Shown here in pieces: positions 1 to 10,059 of a stretch of DNA of 64,000 nt. The notes below the pieces were generated by a model. The model was not told the DNA's origin and made no database searches. It worked only from the letters and a program-made list of their open reading frames with translations. Position 1 is the stretch's first letter, and every line of letters starts with the position of its first letter. The position numbers and the translations under genes are program-made. Source of the DNA: Fonsecaea monophora (lineage: Eukaryota > Ascomycota > Eurotiomycetes > Chaetothyriales > Herpotrichiellaceae); NCBI RefSeq assembly GCF_001642475.1, contig NW_019173959.1, positions 186,001-250,000 on the forward strand, written 5' to 3'.

Positions 1-2065
1 ATATCTCCAAGAGGATCTAAATTCTGGCCGTGATGCTGGTGGTCTGGTTGCAAGGGCCGTAAAGGCATCATAGTCCAGCCTTCTGGTAGCGTCAAACCAG
101 GAGGAAGTCTGTCGCTACCTGCTTGCAAGATATTTTGCTGCTGATCTGCAACCAGTGTCGACACGTCTGGAACTGGAGGTAGAGCAGGCCTTGCGGTCTG
201 TGGTGCGTTTTGACCAGTTGTGTCTGTCTGCGCCTGTCTCTCCCCGGGCCTCAGGCTTCTTAGCCTTTCGAGTTCAGCCTGCATTGACCGCAATACGCTC
301 AGCTCAGTCGACGAGCGAGCCAACTCATCGGCATCTTGTCGAATTCGTGCCGCTAAAGCATCAAGCTGCTGTGGAGTTGTCAGGTTCTGATCTGCTCGGC
401 GACGTCTTCTCCCAGACCACCCCAGGCCTACTCCAACTTGTCGTGGTGCATGGGGATCAGGGTTGCCGACTTGTCCCTCCGGTGCAGGGCCAGCCCCATC
501 TCCAAGCTGTTGTTGAAGTTCTTCGAACATATTATTGCCGCGGGCAGCTCCGACACCAATCCTCAATGGGCCAAACTGGTATATTCGCGGACCTGGTCTC
601 GGGCCTGGTGGGTGCTGTCCACCATTTACCTGTCCGGCTTCAGCTTGTCCGCCAGCCTCATTTGTACCGCGTGGCCCACCTGTCCGGACGACATTTGCTC
701 TGCATGTCGGACATATCTGCTGTCTCTCGAGCCAACTTCTCAGACAAGAAAAGTGCAGAACATGTCCACAAGGGAGCTTCTTGGGTCGCATCCTCTCCGC
801 CACGGGGTTCGGTCGGGGCTGTGGCTGGCCTGGCTGCGCGACGCCTGGTTCATAAGGGCGCATCTCCTCTCTGCAGATTATGCAGACATCCTCACGTCCA
901 ATATCCTCTGCCGTGGCATCCGGATAGCGGGCATTCATATCCCTCGTCGCCGTTCGGTACTTCATGAAGTCCGAAATTCGTTTCAAAAATGATCGCATCG
1001 TCAAGAACACATCCCGTAAGATGTGGATGGGTAATCCGTAGAATACAAGAAGGATGAAGAAGAATGCCAGGTAAATGACAAGTTTGAAGAAATCCGTGGC
1101 GAGGTTGAGGTAGAACATGTAGCGACCTTTTTCTTCCCAGCCCTCGACTTCAACCTCATTCTCGTCGACTGGTTGATTGAAGGCCTCTTGGGATACCTGG
1201 TCCAGGGTCCGCTGAGTTGGCGTTGGTGAGGCTGCCGTCGCGTCCAAAGTTCCAGAGGCAGGCGTGCTGGCAGCTTGTACGCCTTGAGTCTCCTGAAATT
1301 CTGTAACCGCAGCTTGCATTCTTTCCCTCTTGATCTCTTCGATCCGATGCTTCTTCTGCTCACGAACGATACCAATCTCGATCAGATCAATTGCGTATCT
1401 CATTGCGGTACTGATGCTGGTGATCGACAGCACGGCGAATTCGAAGCCGAACATGACCATCATGTCCGGCCGAGCCATTCTCATGACTTGTTTGACAACG
1501 TATTCCAGCATGGTCAGGTCGAAAGCAACACTCAGCCCCAGGCTCAGTGCCAGACGCGTGTGGAACAATCTCGGGTTTCGCGGCGGTTGCTGCTCCAGCA
1601 CCTCTACCCGGCCTTCACCAATCCAGCCCCAGACCTTTCCCGTGAGCAGAGAGAAGAACATGGCGAGGAAGGTGAGTCCGATCTCTCCGCGGAAAACCGT
1701 CATGGCCAAACATGTCTCGGTAACGGCAAACCACGCCTTTTCGTACAATTGTTCGATCTCGATTGGTCGGAGGTTTCCATAGAGGAGCTTCTGAAGTCCC
1801 AGCAGAAAGGTGCAGGCGATGACAAATAGGAGGTTTGTCAGGATCATCAGGTTAGCAGAGGACTGCGAGAGGTAAACGGCGGCCGAGTAGAAGTTGGGAC
1901 GCTGCGCCAGGGCTTTCAGGATGACGCCCGCAGCCAGGGCGGTCGACGCCTGTAAGAGAAAGGAGAGTCAGTGACTGCTGCCGCGCAAGACGGAAATGGA
2001 TTCACAAGTGCGCGAATACATACCCCAGCATACGCCGTCCATCTCATTCTCATTCTCACCGGCAT
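1..2065 (-). CDS. hrd1: ERAD E3 ubiquitin ligase Hrd1 (synoviolin), 3' part beyond the window
   Basis: Hrd1 is the membrane-embedded RING ligase of the ER that retrotranslocates and ubiquitinates misfolded proteins. Exon 1 is 2024..2065 and codes 14 residues starting MPVRMRMRWTAYAG. A 74-nt intron (1950..2023) follows, and exon 2 (1949 down to 1) runs open off the left edge. About 660 residues are visible. The N-terminal ~330 residues form repeated hydrophobic spans, as in the family's multispan domain, beginning ASTALAAGVILKALAQRPNF. A RING-H2 domain lies at about residues 369-434, with CIIC, LPCGHVLHFSCL and CPTC carrying the zinc ligands. The tail is rich in Pro, Gly and Gln, with a coiled-coil-like stretch near residue 560. 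The first ATG before the conserved TAYAG was taken as start. The missing C-terminus lies outside the window. Identity is near certain; only the exact start is open. Confidence 0.95.
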
Positions 2066-3092
2066 CTTTCTCTCAAGCCGTACGTAGAAGACACTGGTGG
2101 TTCTTCAAGTGTGGGTGGATGGCGGTGGGTTCGTTGATGCCATCATTTAGTCGTCGATGCGAGCCACCACCACCACGGCGAGCAGGGAAGGTTGCAGACG
2201 CGAATTGCACAGGTTAGGTATGGACTGAAAAGGCAGTCATGGATGGGGAGAGACACAAAACACGAGGAAAGAAGGGCATGAAGAGACGCAGTGGCGTGAG
2301 TGTGTTTGCGTATAACAAGTAGGAAAAGACGAGAGGTGTTCAATTTCCTGATTGCTTCCTCTTTGAAGTTCCTCCGCACCCCGAATCGCCAGGACTCTCT
2401 GCCCTCACATTTCGGTGCAATGGACGGGCTCACGTGATAGGATCTTCACTCCCAAATACCAGTGTTCCTCTGCCAAACACAATCTAGAGTTGGATATTCA
2501 TTTACAAGTAGCTATTCTGACCATCTATCTACACCTGAATCCCAATTTCCGCACCCCCCCCCCCTGGCGACTTCTGGCGTTGAGTCACTTCGCTTCATTA
2601 TCGAGAATGACGATTCGACCTTTGAAGCAGGCACGCAGGCGACCGTTGAAGAAGTGATCGGGGCAGGTCGGCCGAAGCCAGCCTCGTAAGTCGGTAAGGC
2701 TGACGAGAAAGGAAGAGGGTCACGTGTGAGCCTTCCCAATACGAGATACGAGCGCCTCTTTGGGTGCTCCACTCACAAGACAACATACCTACCTGCAGAG
2801 ATACCTACCTAGGTACCGAATGAATAGAAAAGCCTGGGACCTGTGAGGTGATGCGGGTACCTCGGGAATTCTGAACGCGAGGTTACTTATCGATTTCTCG
2901 CTATACCGACTGATACCTCAATTTCGAATTCAATTGAGTATGCGGCAAACAGCCAGCACAATATCCGAACTACAGACGGTCCAAATCTATGTTGTCACAA
3001 CCAGCTGTTGTGTCCTGCTATGGTTCCAGCCTGAGATTGCGATAGGGCTCTACCTCAATCGAAAAGACCGCCGATTCAGGTCAACCACCCAA
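2066..3092. other. intergenic region, Hrd1 promoter side
   Basis: No gene is supported. This lies upstream of hrd1 and downstream of the AtuA-family gene. Visible are two CACGTG E-box palindromes (2431-2436 and 2721-2726), one TGAGTCA bZIP-type site (2581-2587), an 11-nt C run (2554-2564) and short TACCTACC repeats near 2790-2815. The bZIP-type site could serve stress control, but that is inference. Confidence 0.5.
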
Positions 3093-5147
3093 TCAATATT
3101 CCGAGATTGGATTCTTCAAAAACTTCTCCGGGATTTGCATCTCTCGACTGCGCACGTATTCCGCAATCCCCTTGCCCAGGCTATCAATCCTGGTGGTGCT
3201 CGCGCCTCCGCCGCCCAGGAAGTCGAGTATCCTGAAATGCACGGCCCAGATGCGCGGGAACTCGCATCTTTCCAGACGGCTCTTGGGGGTCAGGTCATCA
3301 CCTAGAGCCTCCGCGAACCGGGCCGTGGTCATAAAGGACCGGAGCCATTCGAACTCCTCGGCAGAACGGACAAACAGCCCGACGTTGCTGTTGTCACCTT
3401 TGTCGCCGCTGCGGCCGTGCATGACAGCCCCTAGGGGCGCGAGCCTCGTGGGACCAAATCGCTCCAGGGGCACCGGGTTGATTGTGTCGGCCGACGGCCG
3501 CGTTAGAGGTGGCTCTTGAGTGATCTTCGGATGTGGGATATCTATGACCAGGTGGGGGTCCAGGAACACGACACGGTGAGGCAATGACGTGACCGAGATC
3601 AAGCCTGGGAAGAGCTCCATAAACATTCTTGGAGACATTGTTCTGAAGTCCAGCGACATATGGTATCCTGTGTTATCTTGTCAACTGGCTGATATCCCAC
3701 CCTTAGGGCTAGACCCAATAACATACCAGGATAGAATTGCATTCGCAAAGCATACACGCGAGTTTTGAAAATCTTCACGTCGATGTCTTCCTTGTTGCGA
3801 GCTTGCGCAAGGACGCGGACCATGACGGTCCCTTCAGCTTGCTTTGACGGGTTTCGTTTGGCCGTTCCATACCTCTCAACACTGAGCTGCAGAAAGTTGG
3901 CATCCCTGAAAGCGTGGTTGAGCTGCTGACGCATGAACTTCTCTTTGGCATCGATGTCCAGTCCGTTCATGTAGAAGGTGGCCTCTGCAAGCCACCCGCC
4001 TATGGCTGCAACGATGGCTTTTGTCGTCGGTGGGGGCGGCGAGCCTTTCGCACCACTGACCAACACCCGATCCTTCTTCCCCGGCTCGTTCCGGATTTCA
4101 ACGTTGGTGATGTCGGCACAGACATCGGTGTTGAGGTACGTATTGCCCTGGATCTCGTAGACCAGTTGGGCGCGAACGTTGAACTGGTCCACGAAACCAG
4201 CGGCTCCTGGGTGCTTGGTGATGGTAGCGGTACCGTCGTGGGCTATTTCTGCGAGAGGGAAGCCGAGATCGACAAAGTCGGGAGTCAAGTAGTGCTTAAA
4301 CCCACTGAAGTTGGCACCAGTGGCATAACAACCGCACTCGATTAGGTCTGGTAGATAGAAGTGTTAGCAAGGTAGACTCCCCACGAATAGATATCTCGGT
4401 CGTGGGATGTAGAAGAGACTCACGGCCAGCGACTAATGCCCCAGCAAGGGCATCCCAGTCGTCTTTGGCCCAATTATGCCACCAGGCCGCGAGCCCGATA
4501 ACGGGACTGGCATCAGTGACCCTGCCGCAGATGACAATGTCGGCGCCCTGCCTCAATGCTTCGCAAATGCCCCATGCACCGAAATAAGCCACTCCGCAAT
4601 GAGGCTTGCGTTCCCAGTCGGCGAGGGTTTCATTGACATGGTCGAGATGTCGAATTCCCCCAAATTCCGCCAGTTTGGCTTCGTCGGTGACAATGTCGGA
4701 GATATCGTCGCCCTCGACATAAGCCACAACCAGGTCTTTGTGACCGTGTTTCTCACAGATCTTCTTTGCTTGTCGAGCACATTCGGCCGTATTGAGGGCA
4801 CCGGCAGTGGTGACGACCTTTATTTTCTTCTCGGCGATGACATCGATGGCCACGTCCAATTGATCGAGGAACCCGGGCTCGTAGCCCAGCTTAGGGTTGT
4901 CATGTTTGACAATGGCCTGCCAGGCGATGTTCAATTCAGCGAGCCAGTCTCCCGTAAGGGCATCCACATGGCCTTCGGTCGCGGTCCGGTACCTGTTTCC
5001 TTGATGTTATGATCCTTGATCGCAAATCACCCTTCACATGTTCCTTCAAGAGGCGACTTACAAGGCATTTGGAGCATCCTCAAAACCTCCTGCAACGTTA
5101 CCAATGATGATGGGTCTCTTGTACTCGTTGGTGTGGGCGGCAGGCAT
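3093..5147 (-). CDS. AtuA-family protein (DUF1446, acyclic terpene utilisation type)
   Basis: Four exons (5062..5147, 4424..4992, 3727..4347, 3093..3667) give 616 residues. The start MPAAHTNEYKRP leads directly into the conserved IIIGNVAGGFEDAP segment. The core carries the AtuA signatures GADIVICGRVTDASP and, across the second intron, GHLIECGCYATGANFSGF. The last exon holds the small C-terminal AtuA-like domain with HGRSGDKGDNSNVG at about residues 509-522. In bacteria the atu genes serve acyclic terpene and branched-chain acyl-CoA breakdown; the biochemical role of AtuA is not settled, so no reaction is claimed. It is transcribed away from the SMP-30-type hydrolase, sharing 702 bp of promoter, which suggests joint control by the zinc-cluster regulator nearby. 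The family call is secure; the substrate is unknown. Confidence 0.9.
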
Positions 5148-5849
5148 GGTTGGGCGCAGGAACTTGGGTGAGACAGAAGGGGGAGCAATATTCCCCTGGC
5201 GTCTTCTTTGACAGAGACAAACGTTTGGTCGAATCGACACCCGCAGACGCAGTGATCAAAGGGCTAACAGCAGAAAGAAGCAGAACCAACAACTAAATAC
5301 TTCCATCCATGGCCGATCTCGCACCAAGGCCCAACCTAAGTTGAGTGGTTTGATGCCTCCGAGACATGCTCGATATGTACCTCCGAGCTTCACAGTGTAG
5401 CTTATCCACTTCGATCCTGAGATGTTGCGGGCATTCTCTGAGAACGCGTCAAGATTGGGGGGAAATAAAGTCCTCGAGTCACGCTCTCCGACCAGGCTTT
5501 CACTTCCCGCCTCGGACGCGGCGCCGAGGAAGTCGAGGAGGTTCTCCGTGGCCTCGACCTCCATCAGTGATGGCGTTGCAAGGCGCCAAGTGAGGTGGTG
5601 AACCATGGCTCATATCGTTCTCCAGAGCGGCGGATCGCCGCCGAAGGGCAAGGATCAGATGCCGGCTGCATATTGTATGCAGGCGGGGAGAGGGACATCC
5701 TCCTCCTCTTCGGCGCAGGTTTCCGGCTATTTTCTGGATGGGAATATTAAGTCTCTAATTCGACTCGGCTTGACTGTCAATCTCGCCAATGTCCAGAGGG
5801 AGGTGACCTGTGGCGAACGAATCCTCCTCGGTGGTTGCGAAACATCACA
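5148..5849. other. divergent promoter between AtuA-family gene and SMP-30 gene
   Basis: This stretch separates two genes transcribed outward, so it should hold both promoters. Open frames here match nothing recognisable. The clearest structure is the zinc-cluster-type inverted repeat at 5628-5643, listed separately. Confidence 0.6.
5628..5643. promoter_or_regulatory. candidate zinc-cluster operator CGGCGG-N4-CCGCCG
   Basis: Two inverted CGGCGG half-sites are separated by four bases, a perfect 6+6 inverted repeat. Zn2Cys6 dimers bind inverted CGG triplets. It lies 207 bp upstream of the SMP-30 start and 481 bp from the AtuA start, near a gene for such a regulator. Binding is inferred only. 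Confidence 0.4.
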
Positions 5850-6803
5850 ATGGCGTCTTTCCCACCACCCACACAGATCCAAACCATCGACCCGGCTACC
5901 TACACGGCCGTTCCTGCACATCTTCGTGAGCTGAAGCGCAAACCCCACTCACAGCTGATCTATGGCGGGAAGGTCGTCGATGTCTTCATCGAGGGTCCGA
6001 TCATTGTCCCGGGCACGAACGAGTTGTTTGTGGTGGACATACCCAACGGTCGCATTCTCGCGGTCGAGTTGAAGACTTTACAATGGCGCTGCGTGGCCGA
6101 GTATGACGGCGAGCCAAACGGCATGGCGTGGCACCCTGGCAAGAAACTCATCCTGATCGCGGACCGGCACCGGGGAATCGTGACCCTGGATCTGCAGGCC
6201 CAGCGAGACGAAGATAAAGTGCAGTTCCCACTGCCTTCTTTCAACGGGGAACCCTTCAAGGGGTGTAACGACCTCGTTGTCGGCCACGACGGGAGCGTCT
6301 TCTTCACCGATCAAGGCCAGACCGGCCTACAGGATCCAACGGGGAGAGTCTTTCGCTGGCACATGGACGGACGGTTGGACCTGCTGTTGCGCAACGGCAT
6401 TTCACCCAACGGCCTGGTCCTGAGTCGCGATGAGAAGACTCTCTTCGTCGCCATGACCCGCGACAACGCGATATGGGCTTTGCCAATCTACCCCGACGGC
6501 AGCATCCAGCGCACGGTCCGATTTTCATCCTACTACGGCCTCGGCGGCCCCGACGGCATGACCATGGACTCTGAAGGCAACGTCTTTGTCGCACATGTCA
6601 GTCTGGGCACCATTTTCGTGCACAAACCAAACGGCGAGCCACTGGCCACGATCAAGAGCAACCTGGGCACGGCGACGACCAACCTGACCTGGGGAGGCGA
6701 CGATTTCAAGACGCTGTTCATCACCGAGAGTGAATCGGGGACCATCCTGTACGTTCGATGGCACTGCAAAGGCTATCTGGGGCAAATATACAACGAGTTT
6801 TAG
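5850..6803 (+). CDS. SMP-30/gluconolactonase-family hydrolase
   Basis: Intronless gene for 317 residues, about the usual size of the family's six-bladed beta-propeller. Members hydrolyse sugar or other lactones using one divalent metal. Visible signatures are the N-terminal FIEGPIIVPGTNELFVVDIPN blade (metal-ligand Glu region), CNDLVVGHDGSVFFTDQ (Asn and Asp ligands), NGISPNGLVLSRDEKTLF, and GGPDGMTMDSEGNVFVAH. The ATG at 5850 is the first in frame; the frame is open a few codons further upstream but only from a TTG. No signal peptide is seen, so it is probably cytosolic. It is divergent from the AtuA-family gene and ends 15 bp before the stop of the convergent regulator gene. The C-terminal tail is unusual but not broken. 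A lactonase step in a catabolic route is likely; the substrate is unknown. Confidence 0.88.
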   Translation: MASFPPPTQIQTIDPATYTAVPAHLRELKRKPHSQLIYGGKVVDVFIEGPIIVPGTNELFVVDIPNGRILAVELKTLQWRCVAEYDGEPNGMAWHPGKKLILIADRHRGIVTLDLQAQRDEDKVQFPLPSFNGEPFKGCNDLVVGHDGSVFFTDQGQTGLQDPTGRVFRWHMDGRLDLLLRNGISPNGLVLSRDEKTLFVAMTRDNAIWALPIYPDGSIQRTVRFSSYYGLGGPDGMTMDSEGNVFVAHVSLGTIFVHKPNGEPLATIKSNLGTATTNLTWGGDDFKTLFITESESGTILYVRWHCKGYLGQIYNEF

Positions 6804-6818
6804 ATACATTAGTTACAA

Positions 6819-9326
6819 TTATATGAGTTCCTGCAGCGCCTGAAAGTCTGGACCGTTGAACAAGAGTTGTTCGTCGAGCTGCCCGTTCGATTCCGTGAAC
6901 CAGTCTATCCAGAATTCCGGGCACGCCTCGTTGTTGAACTGGAACATCAAAGATGGATCCTGCAGCGTCGTCTCGAGACCCTCGTAGTTACATCGAAAAT
7001 CAGGTGCATCCGCATACCCAACCCCCGTCGGGCTCGATATGGATGCCACCGGGGCATTGCTTCCACCCAAACCATCTGCGCCGTCCGATTCAAATGATTG
7101 ACCACAGAGCGATGGCTGGAAGGTGGAGACATGATGTTCCTGCTACGATTGCATGTCCAAGTCAGCATTCCTGGCTGGGTAGGATGAGGGAACGTATATG
7201 GATAATGACTTACCGTAGGCTGGGCCAAATGCGCCGCGGGGGCTGCTGTTGCGTGGCGCTGAGCCTCTAACATCAATGTGATGCTGTCGCCAATCACAGC
7301 ATTGCTTAAACGTTCAAAGACTTCGCAGAACGTTCTGGCCGCTGGCCTCCTTTCCGAAACTGCCAGAAGAATATTGGAGCAAGCGCGAACATCGGCAATG
7401 ATATCTATGGTCGCCGGAACAAAAGTCATGTCCTTGTGAGACACGGAACGTTTCTGAAGACTGGCTTTCCATTTTTTGAGTAAGGCCCCAATAGCATAGA
7501 TATAGGTGATGCCACCCAGGAATATGGCTTTCAGGGTGATCCACGAATAGTCCAGCTGGCGGTGTCGATGTAGCTTGGAGTTGAGGTTGATCACCGCCTT
7601 GGCCGATCGCAGTAATAGCAAGGTATTCTCGCCCGGTGCGTCAGCGGACCCAAGATCACCAGGGAACATTGGAGACGGCCCATGGAGTATCAAAATTGCG
7701 TTATGGTAAAGTACGTGGTACCAGTCGTTGGTGAGAAACCTGGACACTGGGCTGCGGCTGGTACACATTTCGCCTAACATCTCGGAGCTTGGTATGTCTT
7801 CCCTCCAGCGGACGAGTTCTTGATGGAGATTGCTGCGTATCTGAAGTTTTTCCTCGATGCTTCGAGCGGCATTCTTTGCTGACATCAACGCGCCTGATAT
7901 TGCCCCCAGAAGCTTGCGGATCCGGACAAGATGGAGAAAGGGTGATGTGAGAGGCTTCCTGCTGGTTCCGTGGATTGCTCGCCCGGATTCCAAGCCATTG
8001 GGTCCAAAATAGTCCTCGTCCAAGATATGTAACGGCAGCGGCACATCGATGACATCGTCATCTATCGAGACTGGACGACCAAGTGTTATGCTGACGATTC
8101 TAAGCCATTGGCGTGAGAAGGTACGTCCGGCAAGCAGGAATCAAGGGATTTGTCACTCACCTGTCCAGGTTGTAGAAGCACCAGAAGCACCTCCGTCGCA
8201 TCTCCAAGTCAAAAGCCGACTGTGGCGCCACGGGATCAAATGTTCGCCCGTGTCGAGATTCTCTGTGCAGTCCCATCTCAAGACAGAATCGGGCCCCGAT
8301 CCCGACAACATGCCACATGCTCGTAACATTTCGCTTTAGGTGACACATGACCCCATACTGCGCCACGAAGACTATGGCCTGTACGGGAGCCAAACCGCTC
8401 ATCTGAAGAACAATACTTAGCTTTTCCATGGCACGGCTGTAGTATTTATCAGCACCAGCTGAGCAGCATTCAAAATGGTTGGCGTTTGCTGTTGCCAGTG
8501 CAATCACCATATCAAACGTGAAAGCCTCAAATGGGTGGTTCTGGTAGTAAGTAGGATCCATATACATCTTGTTGACAGTATCGAGGAACGTAGGGCCGTG
8601 CAGAAGGGGAAAGGTGAGGTGGTTGTGAGCGAAGTATATCGAGATGATCTTCGCGGCAGTACTCCGGTCAGGGAGAGGATTCTCGCCATGAGGCTCTGTC
8701 GACGGGTAAGAAATCTCCTCTGTGAGATCAATCTCGGAGCACGACGAGGAAGGTTGAGTCCATGACAACTGTGGTCGTAGGGATGCCGAGTCTATAACCG
8801 TGCCGACCATTTTCGCAAGCTCACCACCACCACTGGGTCCGAGGTAGTGAGTCTCCCCTGTTGCCCTCAGAGTTAGGTAGTCCATGACTCCAGAAATCCC
8901 GTCCTCCTCGCGTATAAGAGGAGGACTCGTCAGAGGTGCGCTTGACGTGGTACAACCCGTAGTCTGGGAGCCTGCGGGTTGCGGACTTGTTTCAACTACC
9001 TGGTTCGTAGAAGTGTCATCAAAAGAGCCCTGACTCTGACCTTGACCCTGGCGGCCTCGATCAGGCTCTCCTAGCCTTGCTAGCTTTCGCGTCAGCTCGA
9101 CATTCCTTCTCTCTAAATCACCAATGTGAGATTGCATGTCGTCCACAAATCCTCTTGAATAGTTTCGTTTTCTCGACTTATCCGAGAAGACACATGGAAC
9201 ATCAGCGCGTTCGCAGTGGGAGCATCGTGGTGTCCTTCGATCGCAGCGTGTTTTGCGAGTATGGCATCGATCACAGGCTTGTGTGAGGACGCCAAAGTGC
9301 GCATTCGTATCGCTTGGGGGACTCAT
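6819..9326 (-). CDS. Zn2Cys6 transcription factor with fungal_trans domain (cluster regulator candidate)
   Basis: Three exons (8161..9326, 7214..8099, 6819..7142) give 791 residues. The zinc cluster is at the N-terminus, with Cys18, 21, 28, 35, 38 and 45 (CDRCHTRKTRC). A basic linker and a short coiled-coil segment (HIGDLERRNVELTRKLARL) follow. The fungal-specific regulatory domain spans about residues 225-600, and exon 1 joins exon 2 inside its conserved RRRCFWCFYNLDRIVSITLG segment, confirming the intron. The C-terminal exon is acidic and Phe/Asp-rich, as in activation domains. Its promoter is shared with the MFS permease, and its 3' end nearly touches the SMP-30 gene. This position suggests it controls the surrounding catabolic genes. 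Such factors bind CGG triplets; candidates are listed at 5628 and 9807. Confidence 0.93.
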
Positions 9327-10059
9327 GTTGAAGATTTGTTTCGATGTTTCTGACTGGGGCGCCAGCGTCAGCCAGGGCTAAACAGGGATATGGTAAACAT
9401 CAGAAGCGAGAGGCCATCCTGCCCATCCACATCCACATGGCCACGCAGGGGACGCAGAGACGCAGGCGACGCCGACCCCGGACCTTGGCGCTGCGGGGAA
9501 GCATCAGGCCAATTTCATCAGGCTTGTCAGGTCACCAAGTCCACCTCTTCCGTCTGGTCTTGTTAGTGGCAAACCTCAATCATCAACGTCCGAGACTCAG
9601 CATTCTCACCTGTAGAGCCTCTGTGCCTCGGTCGACTCCTCTAACTACTCCTTCACATCCACGCCACCATACCCTCCGACAGACCACGACCCGTTCAGCT
9701 GGTCTAGAAGCCTTCCTCAAGATGCCTGGCCCCGGGGTTCTCCCCCATACTTGGCATTACGGCGCCAACCTCCAGCCTGAAGGTTTGGGAAAGAGTTTCG
9801 GTCTACCGCCGTCGGAGCAAAAATCGGTGACCAAGCGCCGTCGGACCATCGCCGAAAGACACAATCAGAGCAAAATGGTCTAATCAGGTGCCCCTTTGAA
9901 CGTTGCGCGGTTGGGATCGTGCGAACGAGCACAAAAAGCAGGCTATATGGCAACTAGACCGTCCACCAGGATTCCAGAACTCTTACAGGCCGGGTGACCC
10001 ATTGACTATCTGACTCTACTCGATCAATCTACAGTAGCCGGATAGCTGGGAGCAAAGCA
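9327..10059. other. divergent promoter between zinc-cluster regulator and MFS permease
   Basis: No gene is supported here; the open frames are low-complexity and lack family features. A repeated CGCCGTCGGA decamer sits nearer the permease and is listed separately. Confidence 0.55.
9807..9845. promoter_or_regulatory. direct repeat of CGCCGTCGGA, candidate regulator site
   Basis: The decamer occurs at 9807-9816 and 9836-9845, 29 bp apart, about 215-250 bp before the permease start. Each copy contains CCG-T-CGG, an everted pair of zinc-cluster half-sites. Function is inferred from motif and position. Confidence 0.35.

Noticed and set aside
155..992. Long plus-strand frames opposite Hrd1
   Set aside because: They begin at GTG or ATG codons inside the hrd1 coding strand and have no protein features; the minus strand carries the conserved RING.
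9344..9953. Open frames in the regulator/permease promoter
   Set aside because: Arg/Pro-rich low-complexity translation and no splice or family support.
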